A stretch of 64,000 nt of DNA from the NCBI GenBank assembly GCA_938033695.1, contig CALHKE010000019.1:1-64000 (forward strand). Direction: 5' to 3'. A model generated the notes under the pieces. That model was given only the letters and a program-made list of their open reading frames with translations. It was not told the DNA's origin and made no database searches. The stretch's first letter is position 1, and each line of letters begins with the position of its first letter. A program made the translations under genes and the position numbers. The DNA comes from an uncultured Candidatus Saccharibacteria bacterium. Its GTDB lineage: Bacteria; Patescibacteriota; Saccharimonadia; Saccharimonadales; Saccharimonadaceae. Of the stretch, positions 25,975 through 35,400 are shown in pieces.

Positions 25975-26868
25975 ATGAAAAAATTTCTCAATCTCACTGC
26001 ACGTAATGTCAAAGTTTTCTTCAGCGACGAGTCAATGTTTTTCACTTCGCTGATCACACCGATGATTTTATTGATTCTCTACGTTACTTTTCTTGGTCGC
26101 GTTTTTCATAACAGTCTTGATAAAGACGCCTTGGGTGTCGCACTTCCAGAAGGCGTAATTAACGCTGTGGTGAACGGGCAAATTCTCGCCTGTCTTCTCG
26201 CGGTCTGTAGTGTGACGGTGGCTTTTTCCTCGAATCTTTTAATGGTGAATGATAAGGTTACTGGAAGCACCAAAGATATCGATGTTTCTCCGATCAAAAG
26301 CCACACCAAGAGTCTCGCCTACTTCACTGCGACATTTATCTCCACGATTATTATTAATCTCGTGGCGCTCATTCTTTGCCTACTTTATATTCGCATCCAA
26401 AATTGTTGGTACTACGAATTCAAGGATGTCTTATTGTTATTTGGCGACGTAATGCTGCTTTCTTTCTTCGGCACCGCCTTGGCTTCTGTAGTAAACTTTG
26501 GCCTCAAAACTCAGGGCCAGCTCAGTGCTGTGGCAAATATCGTGAGCGCTGGTTATGGTTTTATTTGTGGCGCCTATATGCCAATTTCAAATTTCTCCGC
26601 CCTGCTGCGTGATAGTATTATGTTCCTGCCAAGTACTTATTTTATGTCGTTAATTAAAAATCACGCACTCACCGCTCCGTTCCGGGAAATGGCTAAGGCT
26701 GAAATTCCATCGCAAGCTATTGACGCCGTAAAAACCGCTCTCGACTACAAAATCTCTTTTTTCAGCCATGAAGTCTCACTTAATATGATGTACCTCATCG
26801 CCATAACTTCAATTTTTGGATTAATTATCATCTTTGTTTTACAGAACAAACTCAAGAAACAAGATTAA
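25975..26868 (+). CDS. ABC-2 type permease (DrrB-like)
   Basis: 297 residues with six membrane helices and the ABC-2 arrangement. It begins with a basic cytosolic segment (NLTARNVKVFFSDE) and a first helix (SLITPMILLILYV), has the mid-protein DVSPIKSHTKSLAYF coupling region and a conserved GAYMPISNFSALLRDSI loop before the last helices. It forms the channel for the ATPase encoded just upstream. Confidence 0.9.
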   Translation: MKKFLNLTARNVKVFFSDESMFFTSLITPMILLILYVTFLGRVFHNSLDKDALGVALPEGVINAVVNGQILACLLAVCSVTVAFSSNLLMVNDKVTGSTKDIDVSPIKSHTKSLAYFTATFISTIIINLVALILCLLYIRIQNCWYYEFKDVLLLFGDVMLLSFFGTALASVVNFGLKTQGQLSAVANIVSAGYGFICGAYMPISNFSALLRDSIMFLPSTYFMSLIKNHALTAPFREMAKAEIPSQAIDAVKTALDYKISFFSHEVSLNMMYLIAITSIFGLIIIFVLQNKLKKQD

Positions 26869-26923
26869 AATAACCACTATTTGTCTTTTCGGAAAAGCAT
26901 ATACTTTATGTTAAAATAAAACT

Positions 26924-28936
26924 ATGAATGGCCAAAAATCACATACAAAACCTCATGGAGGGGGGTGGTTTAATAGAGAATTAAAGATTTTTGTATTATT
27001 CCTAGGTTTAATTTCTTTTTCTAATTTAATTTTTAGTAATAACACATTTGCCTTATTCACTCCAACGCTTTCCGCTTCCGTGGATCAAGCGAATTTACAA
27101 GTGAACGGGAATCAAGTGATTAATTCAACAGATAAAACCACAGAAATTCCTTTAAATCTTACAGTAAATACAAATAACAAGACTGGCTATGCGGCAACTC
27201 TGAATTCAGAGACTAACGAAACAGCACTAGTAAATAATGATTCTTCAAATGGCGCGAAAATTAATTCGATTAGTGCGAATTTATCGTTAAATAATTTACC
27301 AAATAATACTTGGGGCTATAAGTTTGGGGCGTCCACGAACTATGCGCCGATTCCGGCTCTTTCTGCCCCAGCACAAATCTTACAGACTACAGCAAAGACT
27401 AACGGCAACGAATCGAATGGTATAAAAATTGGCATGAAACTAAGCGATAATCTTGAAAGTGGCAGATATTCAAATAAACTAATATTTTCAATTCTAACTA
27501 ATAATTATGACCATATCGCCATCATGACCGAAGGTCCTGATTTTAATACAAAATTAAAATCTCTTGTAACCGCGACGAGTGAAATTAAGTATTTTAAGAA
27601 GAGTACCGTAGTGCCAACCGCTTCCATGAATGCAGTGAATATTGAAGATGAGGAATCTGATTATGAAATTAAACTTTGGTTAGATCCGACCGATAAAACA
27701 GCTTATTATTACGCTGAAACCGAGAAAGTTTACTTAAATACGGATAGCGGTAGGATGTTCTATTCAAGACTTGATGAACAAAAAATCAGAAACATCTTAG
27801 AACTTGATCTCTCTAACTTTGACACTTCCAAGGTGACGAATATGTACGCTATGTTTAATGGTATGTCTAATCTCACTACACTTAATCTCTCCAATTTCGA
27901 CACTTCTAAGGTGACAAAAATGTGGACTATGTTTAATGGTATGTCTAATCTCACTAGTCTTAATTTATCGAGTTTCAATACTTCTCAGGTTACAGATATG
28001 AGTTGGATGTTTAAGGGTATGTCTAATCTCACTACACTTAATCTCTCCAACTTCGACACTTCCAAGGTGACGAATATGCACGCTATGTTTGATGGTATGT
28101 CTAATCTCACTACACTTAATCTCTCCAATTTCGACACTTCCAAGGTGACAGATATGAGTTTTATGTTTGCTGACATGTCTAGTCTCACTAGTCTTAATTT
28201 ATCGAGTTTCAATACTTCTCAGGTTACAGATATGAATTGGATGTTTAGGGGTATGTCTAATCTCACTACACTTAATCTCTCTAACTTTGACACTTCCAAG
28301 GTGACGAATATGCACGCTATGTTTAATGTTATGTCTAATCTCACTACGCTTAATCTCTCTAACTTCAACACATCCAATGTGACGGATATGAGCTATATGT
28401 TTGCTGTCATGCCTAAACTCGCTACGCTTAATCTCTCCAACTTCGACACTTCCAAGGTGACAAATATGAGCTATATGTTTAATGGTGCGACCAATCTCAC
28501 TACCCTTAATCTTTTCAGTTTTGACACTTCCAAGGTGATAAATATGAATCATATGTTCTCTTATGTTCCAAATCTCATTAGTCTCGATCTCTCCAACTTC
28601 GACACTTCCAAGGTGACGGATATGAGTGATATGTTTTCTGAAATGCTTAATCTTACTTCGCTCGATATTTCCAATTTTGACACTTCCAATGTGACAAAAA
28701 TGAATCAGATGTTCTTACTTCCAAATGGATATGAGTATAATGATAAACTGGAAAAAATATATGTGAATAATGATTTTAATACATCTAAACTTGCAGAATT
28801 TTCAGATATGTTTAAGAACCGCAAGAAACTCCGGGGCGGTAACGGTTCATATCTTCCTAATCCATCCACGGCGGATAAAACCTGGCTTCGCGTGGATCGA
28901 CTGGGTGTGCAGGGTTACTTCACTAGAAAACCATAA
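26924..28936 (+). CDS. BspA-like repeat surface protein 2 (12 DUF285 repeats)
   Basis: 670 residues. Signal/membrane segment (FVLFLGLISFSNLIF), an N-terminal domain related to that of the first BspA protein, then about 12 tandem 26-residue repeats from residue 294 (consensus LNLSNFDTSKVTNMxxMFxGMSNLTT), and the shared end RGGNGSYLPNPS...GYFTRK. The repeats build an extended leucine-rich surface as in BspA adhesins. Leaderless layout: TAAAAT (26912-26917), six bases, ATG. The near-identical repeats make copy number likely to vary between strains. Confidence 0.9.
   Translation: MNGQKSHTKPHGGGWFNRELKIFVLFLGLISFSNLIFSNNTFALFTPTLSASVDQANLQVNGNQVINSTDKTTEIPLNLTVNTNNKTGYAATLNSETNETALVNNDSSNGAKINSISANLSLNNLPNNTWGYKFGASTNYAPIPALSAPAQILQTTAKTNGNESNGIKIGMKLSDNLESGRYSNKLIFSILTNNYDHIAIMTEGPDFNTKLKSLVTATSEIKYFKKSTVVPTASMNAVNIEDEESDYEIKLWLDPTDKTAYYYAETEKVYLNTDSGRMFYSRLDEQKIRNILELDLSNFDTSKVTNMYAMFNGMSNLTTLNLSNFDTSKVTKMWTMFNGMSNLTSLNLSSFNTSQVTDMSWMFKGMSNLTTLNLSNFDTSKVTNMHAMFDGMSNLTTLNLSNFDTSKVTDMSFMFADMSSLTSLNLSSFNTSQVTDMNWMFRGMSNLTTLNLSNFDTSKVTNMHAMFNVMSNLTTLNLSNFNTSNVTDMSYMFAVMPKLATLNLSNFDTSKVTNMSYMFNGATNLTTLNLFSFDTSKVINMNHMFSYVPNLISLDLSNFDTSKVTDMSDMFSEMLNLTSLDISNFDTSNVTKMNQMFLLPNGYEYNDKLEKIYVNNDFNTSKLAEFSDMFKNRKKLRGGNGSYLPNPSTADKTWLRVDRLGVQGYFTRKP
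27803..28730 (+). repeat. Tandem 78-bp repeats in BspA-like gene 2
   Basis: Twelve in-frame 78-bp units. Units three to five (27959-28192) and six to eight (28193-28426) are nearly the same at DNA level with identical unit order, showing a segmental 234-bp duplication. Confidence 0.9.
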
Positions 28937-28994
28937 TTTAGTAGTTTCCGTATGTTAAATATTACAATTAGCCTGTTTTTATGGGTTTATAAAA

Positions 28995-29193
28995 GAGAAT
29001 GCCGCTTGCCTCTGACGGAGCATAAGCTTGGCCGAACGGCCTTGAGTGTCTCCGGAATGAGGCATGCGGCGTTCTCTCACCCTTGAGCGGTCCGATAAAA
29101 GGCATGCGACATTCTTTCCTTAGAGCGTCTCCGGAACGAGGCATGTGGCATTCTCACCCCTTGAGCGGTCCGATAAAAGGCATGCGACATTCT
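28995..29193 (+). repeat. Hairpin element E1 with an array of 3'-arm units
   Basis: 28995-29076 folds into one long hairpin: GAGAATGCCGC..GCCTC pairs with GAGGC..GCGGCGTTCTC, an inner GGAG/CTCC helix, an internal loop CATAAGCTT opposite TTGAGTGT, and a GGCC-gaac-GGCC tip. Three more 3'-arm copies follow in tandem at about 39-bp spacing, of two alternating types (arms containing GGTCCGATAAAAGG or GTCTCCGGAACGAGG). The array lies right after the BspA-like gene and ends in a T-rich stretch. Related elements occur at 53461-53579 and 53719-53930. Confidence 0.8.
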
Positions 29194-29247
29194 TCCTTTA
29201 ATTAATCTGATTTTTTTGTTATAATTATTTATTCAGAAGGAACAAAC

Positions 29248-31017
29248 ATGCTAAAATCTATCAAATATTTAAAACCTTATTTTTGGCAATGCCTTTTAAT
29301 TGTCTTAGGTGTTGCACTTCAAGTTTATACTGCGCTTGAACTTCCAGCCCTAAGCTCAGACATTATGAATAAAGGTGTATCCGAATCTAATATGAGCTTC
29401 ATTTTTCAAACCGGCCTACTCATGCTCGGTGTGACCGCACTGGGCTCACTTGGTAGTATTGTTTCATCTTATTTTTCCGCCAAAGTAAGTAGTCGCGTCG
29501 CTATGGATATGCGCAAGGATATCTTCGCCAAGGTGATGTCGCTCTCTTTTGCTGACGTCGAGAACTTCTCCACCGCCTCACTCATCACTCGTACCACCGG
29601 CGATATCTGGACCGTCCAGCGCACTTTGATTATGAGTCTCACCATGATGGTTCGTGTGCCGTTTATGGCAATCGGGGCGATTATTCAGGCTTTCCGCACT
29701 GCACCGAACATGACTTGGATTATTGCTGTTTCGGTGGCTATCCTCTTTATCCAGGCTGCGATTTTAATCAGTCTTGCCATTCCAAAGTTTAAGGTTTATC
29801 AAGATATTTTGGATAAAATCAATTCCATTACGCGCGAAAATCTCACCGGTATCAAGGTGATTCGCGCGCTTAATAAGCAGAAGTATGAAGAAAATAAATT
29901 TGATCGCAGCAACGAAAAATTAAAAAACACAGATATTTATATCTCCAAAGTTATGGCTTTTCAGCAGCCAGTAGTGAATCTAGTTTTTAATCTTTCCGCC
30001 GTTCTCATTCTTTACATCGGTGTTTCTAGTTTACGCACCGATATGAGCTATCTCGGTCGCATGCTTGCTTTCGCACAATATTCTGCGCAGGTTCTCATGT
30101 CCTTTCTCTTCTTAACTTTTCTCTTTGTCATGATCCCTCGTGGCAATGTTTCAAGTAAGCGTATTTCTGAGGTACTTGAAACTAAGAGTCAAATCACCTT
30201 CAAAGATCAAATGACTGAAACGCCTAGTGAGGTTCCTTCTGTGAAATTTAAGCATGTGAGTTTTTCTTATGGTAAAAAATCTGAAGCCATCATCGAGAAT
30301 ATTTCCTTTGTGGCTAAAGCTGGCCAAACTACTGCCTTCATTGGTTCCACTGGCTCTGGTAAGTCCACCTTAATTAATCTTGTGCCACGCTTCTTTGACG
30401 CTACTGAAGGTGAAGTTTTAATTAATGACCTTAATATCAAGGAGTATACTGAAAATGCCCTCATGGATAAAATCGGTTACGTTCCGCAGCGTGGTTATCT
30501 CTTCACTGGCACTGTACGTAGCAACATTCTTTATGGTGTCGAAAATCTTAAAAAATCGGAACTTGATGCGCGTATGCGTCATGCTGCTAAAATTGCTCAA
30601 GCTGAAGAATTTGTCACTAAGCTAAAAGACCAATATGATGCACCAATTTCTCAAGGTGGTACCAATGTTTCCGGTGGTCAAAGGCAGCGTCTCGCCATCG
30701 CTCGTGCTTTAGCTAAGCAACCTGAAATTTTAATTTTCGATGATGCTTTTTCGGCTCTTGACATGAAAACTGACAAGAAGCTCCGAGAAGATTTGAAGTC
30801 GGAAATTCAGGATACTGTCGTGCTGATTGTGGCGCAACGTATTAGCACGATTAAAGAAGCTGAGCAAATTATCGTCCTCGATCAGGGTAAGATGGTAGGG
30901 AAAGGGACTCATTTGGAACTCTTAAGAGAATGCAAAGTCTATCAAGAAATCGCTAAATCACAATTCTCGGAAGAAGAATTTGCCGAGGAAATGCGCCAGG
31001 CTAAGGAGGGAAAATAA
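29248..31017 (+). CDS. Heterodimeric ABC exporter, subunit with a degenerate ATP site
   Basis: 589 residues: six membrane helices (about 1-310), then the nucleotide-binding domain with Walker A GSTGSGKST, signature VSGGQRQR and H-loop AQRIS. Walker B reads ILIFDDAFSALD, so the catalytic Glu is replaced by Asp, as in the non-catalytic site of heterodimeric exporters such as TM287/288 and BmrCD. AAGGA precedes ATG and TATAAT lies further upstream. The partner gene follows directly. Substrate unknown (multidrug, lipid or peptide). Confidence 0.92.
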   Translation: MLKSIKYLKPYFWQCLLIVLGVALQVYTALELPALSSDIMNKGVSESNMSFIFQTGLLMLGVTALGSLGSIVSSYFSAKVSSRVAMDMRKDIFAKVMSLSFADVENFSTASLITRTTGDIWTVQRTLIMSLTMMVRVPFMAIGAIIQAFRTAPNMTWIIAVSVAILFIQAAILISLAIPKFKVYQDILDKINSITRENLTGIKVIRALNKQKYEENKFDRSNEKLKNTDIYISKVMAFQQPVVNLVFNLSAVLILYIGVSSLRTDMSYLGRMLAFAQYSAQVLMSFLFLTFLFVMIPRGNVSSKRISEVLETKSQITFKDQMTETPSEVPSVKFKHVSFSYGKKSEAIIENISFVAKAGQTTAFIGSTGSGKSTLINLVPRFFDATEGEVLINDLNIKEYTENALMDKIGYVPQRGYLFTGTVRSNILYGVENLKKSELDARMRHAAKIAQAEEFVTKLKDQYDAPISQGGTNVSGGQRQRLAIARALAKQPEILIFDDAFSALDMKTDKKLREDLKSEIQDTVVLIVAQRISTIKEAEQIIVLDQGKMVGKGTHLELLRECKVYQEIAKSQFSEEEFAEEMRQAKEGK

Positions 31018-31018
31018 T

Positions 31019-32830
31019 ATGTCTAAAAATTTAAAAAACGAAAAAAAGAAAACCATTCGAGCATCTAAACAGACTATTAAACGCTTTCTCGCTTCTGTAA
31101 AAAAATATCGTTTTGGTTTGCTCGGCTCGGCGCTACTTGCTCTAATGTCGGCCGGGCTTGTAGTGGCTGGTCCATATCTTTTGGGCCTCATTACTACTGA
31201 AGCTTTTGATGCCTTGCGTGCTGGTCAAGAAATTAATTTTACTCGTACTAGTTTACTGCTTTTAACCCTAGTTGGTCTCTACCTTATCTCCGCTATTGTC
31301 AGTTATGTCGAAGGTTATGTTGCGGCAGTTATTTCGGCTAAATATGCCAAAGAAATGAAACGCCAAATTCTAGCTAAGTTTTCGCGTTTACCAATGTCCT
31401 ATTTTGATAAAACTCAGAATGGTGACACTATGTCGATTATGACTAACGATGTGGAAACTATCGCTTTTTCACTTGCGCAAACCCTTTCTCAAGTTATTAC
31501 TAACATTACGCTTCTGGTTGGTTACCTTGGCATGATGATTTATATCTCCATTCCTATGTCTGCCGTCTCTGTCATTGTCGTGCCTATTTCCATGCTTGCC
31601 GTTTCTAAAGTTGTAAAGAAGGGTTCAGAATATTACAAAAAGCAACGCAAAACTCTCGGTAAATTAAACTCTGAAATCGAAGAAAATTATGGTGGCCAGC
31701 TCATCATTAAGGCTAATAATCACGCGGAAAAATCCAAACAAGATTTTGCTACTGTCAATGAAAAACTTTATCAGGAAACTTTTAAGGGTGAATTTTATGG
31801 CTCACTCACCTACCCTATCACCCACCTTTTCCTCGATTTAGCTTTTGTTGGAATTTGTTTGCTCGGTGGCTACTATGCTTTAATTGGTGCTCTCACTGTT
31901 GGTAGTATTCTGGCATTCTTGCAATATGTTAGTCGTTTCACGCAACCAATTGCTGACACTGCGCAGCTTTCCTCTACTATTCAGCAAACCCTAGCTGCCG
32001 CTGACCGTGTTTTTAATTTCCTAGAAGAGCCGGAAGAAGCTGCCGAAGATTTTACTAGTCAATTTAAAGCTATCACCAAGGATGGTAAATTCCGTGGTGA
32101 AGTGGAATTCTCTCATGTCAACTTTAGTTACGACGGTGTGAAGCCAATTATTAAAGATTTTTCTATTAAAATTGAGCCAGGCATGCAGGTAGCTATTGTC
32201 GGTCCAACCGGTGCCGGTAAGACTACAATTGTCAGTCTCTTAATGCGCTTCTATGATATTCAGAGTGGCGAAATTAAAATTGATGGCGTCTCTACTAAAC
32301 AAATGAAACGCAGTGAAGTTCGCAGTCTCTTCGGTATGGTACTGCAGGATACTTGGCTGTTCTCGGGTACTATCTTAGAAAATCTTAAATACGGCTTCTC
32401 TAATGTTACTTTCGAGCAGGTCGAGGCCGCTGCCAAGATGACCGGTATCGACCATTTTATTAAGTCACTTCCTGATGGTTACGAGACTAAAATCTCTGAA
32501 GATTCTGATAATATTTCCGCCGGTGAAAAACAGCTTCTCACCATTACCCGGGCAATTATTACTAATCCGAAAATGATGATCCTCGATGAAGCCACTTCCA
32601 ATGTCGATACGCGCACCGAGCAAATTATTCAGCGCGCTTTCGATAAACTCACCGAAGGTCGCACTTCTTTCGTGATTGCGCACCGCCTCTCGACCATTCG
32701 CAACGCCGACATTATCCTCGTGATGAAAGAGGGAAATATTGTCGAGCATGGCAATCACGATGAATTGATGAAGCTAGATGGTTTCTATGCCGAGCTTTAT
32801 AATTCTCAATTTTCTGAAGAAGCTGAATAA
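31019..32830 (+). CDS. Heterodimeric ABC exporter, catalytic subunit
   Basis: About 603 residues from ATG 31019 (GGAGG upstream); the frame is open to 30980 inside the previous gene but that start lacks a binding site. Six membrane helices, then Walker A GPTGAGKTT, signature ISAGEKQL, Walker B MMILDEATSNVD with the normal Glu, and H-loop AHRLS. With its upstream neighbour it forms an asymmetric type IV exporter. Confidence 0.92.
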   Translation: MSKNLKNEKKKTIRASKQTIKRFLASVKKYRFGLLGSALLALMSAGLVVAGPYLLGLITTEAFDALRAGQEINFTRTSLLLLTLVGLYLISAIVSYVEGYVAAVISAKYAKEMKRQILAKFSRLPMSYFDKTQNGDTMSIMTNDVETIAFSLAQTLSQVITNITLLVGYLGMMIYISIPMSAVSVIVVPISMLAVSKVVKKGSEYYKKQRKTLGKLNSEIEENYGGQLIIKANNHAEKSKQDFATVNEKLYQETFKGEFYGSLTYPITHLFLDLAFVGICLLGGYYALIGALTVGSILAFLQYVSRFTQPIADTAQLSSTIQQTLAAADRVFNFLEEPEEAAEDFTSQFKAITKDGKFRGEVEFSHVNFSYDGVKPIIKDFSIKIEPGMQVAIVGPTGAGKTTIVSLLMRFYDIQSGEIKIDGVSTKQMKRSEVRSLFGMVLQDTWLFSGTILENLKYGFSNVTFEQVEAAAKMTGIDHFIKSLPDGYETKISEDSDNISAGEKQLLTITRAIITNPKMMILDEATSNVDTRTEQIIQRAFDKLTEGRTSFVIAHRLSTIRNADIILVMKEGNIVEHGNHDELMKLDGFYAELYNSQFSEEAE

Positions 32831-33520
32831 ATGAAAAATATCAACCTCACGGAACTCCTTGCCTCAACCGATTTGTCGCCAGAATTTCGTGAGTTTTTTC
32901 AGGCTGAGCTTGCATCCGGAAAATTCGACTCCTTGCTAGATTTTTTTAATTCAGACTCGTCAGGCTACCAAGAAATCTATCCCGCTCCTGCACAGATTTT
33001 TAGAGTTTTCCAGTTACCTCTCGAAAAGATTAAGGTAGTGATTCTTGGTCAAGACCCCTATCACACCCCAGGTGTGGCAGATGGTTTGGCTTTTTCGGTG
33101 CAAACCCCTAAGCTCGCTCCCAGTCTCCGAAATATTTTAAAAGAGGTAAAATCTGACCTTGGTCAAACTATTATCCAAAACGGCGACCTCACGCCATGGC
33201 TCGAACAAGGGGTCTTTCTCCTCAATAATGTGTTAACCGTCGAAAAAGGCCATGCCGGCTCGCACCGTCAAATTGGCTGGGAACAAATTACGGAAGATTG
33301 CGTAAAGATGCTTAGCACTAAACTCCCACACGCTGCGTTTATTCTCTGGGGGTCGGATGCTCAGGCTAAAGTTAAATTTATTGATTCATCGAGGCACTTA
33401 GTTTTACAATCGGCTCACCCCTCACCGCTCTCTGCCTATCGCGGCTTCTTCGGTTCCAAACCGTTTTCCGCGGCTAATCAATTTCTTAAATCGCATCACC
33501 TTCAAGAAATTAAATGGTAA
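32831..33520 (+). CDS. ung: Uracil-DNA glycosylase, family 1
   Basis: 229 residues. The water-activating motif GQDPYHTPGVADGLAFSV and the minor-groove loop [18 protein letters not shown] are diagnostic. It removes uracil from DNA to start base-excision repair. ATG follows the exporter stop immediately, so it is the last gene of that operon, although its role is unrelated. Confidence 0.97.
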   Translation: MKNINLTELLASTDLSPEFREFFQAELASGKFDSLLDFFNSDSSGYQEIYPAPAQIFRVFQLPLEKIKVVILGQDPYHTPGVADGLAFSVQTPKLAPSLRNILKEVKSDLGQTIIQNGDLTPWLEQGVFLLNNVLTVEKGHAGSHRQIGWEQITEDCVKMLSTKLPHAAFILWGSDAQAKVKFIDSSRHLVLQSAHPSPLSAYRGFFGSKPFSAANQFLKSHHLQEIKW

Positions 33521-33530
33521 AATCACATAA

Positions 33531-33556
33531 AAAATCTCCCATTGCTGGGAGATTTT
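33531..33556. terminator. Bidirectional terminator between ung and the pilin gene
   Basis: AAAATCTCCC and GGGAGATTTT with a six-base loop; A and T runs on both sides let it end both convergent transcripts. Confidence 0.85.
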
Positions 33557-33571
33557 CTGATTCAAATTAAA

Positions 33572-34222
33572 TTAGATTGAGCGGCAAATTACACCACCAC
33601 CTTCACGCTTGTAAAGGACGGAAACTTTGTTACCACCAGTAGAGTGAACGGCAGTTTCACCATCGCAGGAAGAGTTTACCACGATACTTATAGTGTGACC
33701 AGGAGTACCCTTGGATGCATAACGGTCGTTTGAAGTGTTATCTTCGGTACCTTCTGATTGTTGAGTGAAGGTATAGTGGGTGCGTTGACCATTTTTACAT
33801 TCCTTGGATTCTGGATCGTAGCTATCAGCTGCCTTGCAGGAGCTAATCTCAAGACTGTATGGTTCTTGGTCTGGGTCAGCAAATTTTTGCTTAGTATCAG
33901 TTCCGATTAGATATGCATCGTAGAAGTAGGCCCAAGAAGTACGTTCTGCAGATTTGAAGACATCTTTATCGACATCTGCGTGACCACTCACGTAAGCATC
34001 TTTGTCCATGCTAGGAATTTTTTGGTTGTTGTTAGATTGGTATGAGTTTAATTGGGTGGTGATACGGTTTACGTCATTGGCACGTGCAGTATCTCTTTGC
34101 ATGATTTGCATTGCAGGGAGTGCAATAAAGACCATGAGGAAAATCATTGCTGCGACCGCCAAAACGAGCACCACTTCGATGATGGTAAACCCATGTTTAA
34201 AATTTTTATTTTGCTTAAACAT
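33572..34222 (-). CDS. Type IV pilin-like protein
   Basis: 216 residues. A class III signal: basic leader then G-FTIIEVVLVLAVAAMIFLMV, with cleavage expected after the Gly and Glu at +5. The mature domain has Cys pairs (SSCKAADSYDPESKECKNG, SSCDGETA, GGVICRSI) likely forming disulfides. Expected to be processed by the prepilin peptidase encoded divergently next to it. AAAGGA precedes ATG. Confidence 0.9.
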   Translation of the reverse strand: MFKQNKNFKHGFTIIEVVLVLAVAAMIFLMVFIALPAMQIMQRDTARANDVNRITTQLNSYQSNNNQKIPSMDKDAYVSGHADVDKDVFKSAERTSWAYFYDAYLIGTDTKQKFADPDQEPYSLEISSCKAADSYDPESKECKNGQRTHYTFTQQSEGTEDNTSNDRYASKGTPGHTISIVVNSSCDGETAVHSTGGNKVSVLYKREGGGVICRSI

Positions 34223-34339
34223 ATGTCTGTTCCTTTCTGAGACTTTGTTTATCTATAACCCAATCATAAGCTTTACGTTCTAAAAATTCAAGGGGTTTAT
34301 GCTAAAATAAAGCTAAACCATTATCGGGAAATTTATAAA

Positions 34340-35269
34340 ATGTTTGAAATTCAGTGGATTTTTCTAATTTTCGGCGCAATTTTCGGCGCCATTCTCGGCT
34401 CTTTTGCTTGTTGCCAGGCTTGGCGTATTCGCTTGCATTCAGAAGGCAAAAAACTAGGGAATCGTTCGGTTTGTCTACATTGTGGTCATCGTCTGGGTCG
34501 TCTTGAACTTATCCCGATTTTTTCATGGCTCGTTCTCGGCGGCAAATGTAAAAAATGTAAAGCCAAAATCGGCCTCATGGAATTTTTTTCCGAAATCACC
34601 ATGGCTTTGATTTTTGCCGGCTTTTCTTTTCGCACTGGCTCATTAGTTCAACAAATCCTACAACATTCCGGTCCACTAGTTGTTACGCCGTTAATTATTT
34701 TTGAAGTCATCAAGCTTCTGCTTCTCTTCGCGATTTTTACCATTATGTGGATACTGTTGGTATATGACAAAAAATGGTTACAACTGCCAGTTAATTTACT
34801 CCACCTTCTGATTATTTTGTCTGGAATTTATTTTCTCTTTAGTCTATATACTAAATACGGACTCAACTTATTGATCGAAACTCGTGGGAGTGAAGTTCTA
34901 TTAGTAAAAAATTCTCTACACCTGCAAGATATTTGGCAATATTTACTGCGCGATTTTTTGCGTTTCTTAGGTGCCATGTTGGTTCTGCCAGGTATCTACT
35001 TTGTGCTCTATAAATTCTCCCGCGAAACTCTAGTTGGCGGTGGTGATTTTATCCTTTTAATTTCCGTCGCGCTACTCCTTGGCCGCTGGGAACTCGGCGT
35101 CATTGAGCTCGGCTTATCTAATTTACTGGCCGCTATTTTTAATTACCGCATGTTAAAAAATCCCAAAAATCGTCAACCTTTCGGCTTCGCCCCCTATATT
35201 ATTCTAGCTTGTATGATTACGCTGCTTTTCCAAAGTGAAATTTTGCGCATCATTTTTCTGGTTTACTAA
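34340..35269 (+). CDS. Type IV prepilin peptidase (A24 family)
   Basis: 309 residues, about seven or eight membrane helices. The N-terminal part has the zinc-binding pairs CLHC and CKKC around RLELIPIFSWLVLGG, and GGGDFILL near 234 provides the GxGD-type aspartate. It cleaves prepilins and may N-methylate them. Preceded by TGCTAAAAT and a leader of about 30 nt. Divergent from the pilin gene. The stop codon overlaps the first unit of the tandem repeats at 35265-35400. Confidence 0.9.
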   Translation: MFEIQWIFLIFGAIFGAILGSFACCQAWRIRLHSEGKKLGNRSVCLHCGHRLGRLELIPIFSWLVLGGKCKKCKAKIGLMEFFSEITMALIFAGFSFRTGSLVQQILQHSGPLVVTPLIIFEVIKLLLLFAIFTIMWILLVYDKKWLQLPVNLLHLLIILSGIYFLFSLYTKYGLNLLIETRGSEVLLVKNSLHLQDIWQYLLRDFLRFLGAMLVLPGIYFVLYKFSRETLVGGGDFILLISVALLLGRWELGVIELGLSNLLAAIFNYRMLKNPKNRQPFGFAPYIILACMITLLFQSEILRIIFLVY

Positions 35270-35400
35270 TCTTCTGAGTTACTGCAGAGTTTTTTCCTAA
35301 TCACTAATCTTCTGATTTACTGTAGATTTTTTACCTTAGTCTTTTAATCTGTTGTAAGATTTTTTCCTACTTACTAATCTTCCGATTCACTATGGAATTT
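35265..35400. repeat. Four imperfect 30-38-bp tandem repeats spanning two convergent gene ends
   Basis: Units beginning ACTAATCTTC(T/C)GA at 35265, 35303 and 35373, plus a more diverged one near 35343. The first unit overlaps the prepilin peptidase stop and the last encodes the final residues of the recombinase, so the 3' end of the recombinase gene was tandemly duplicated downstream. Confidence 0.75.

Noticed and set aside
28995..29076. Integron attC site
   Set aside because: The hairpin lacks the GTTRRRY/RYYYAAC core sites, and no integron integrase is present; the Xer protein is of the dif type.
29038..29193. CRISPR array
   Set aside because: Units are repeat throughout, of two alternating types, with no unique spacers and no cas genes in the window.
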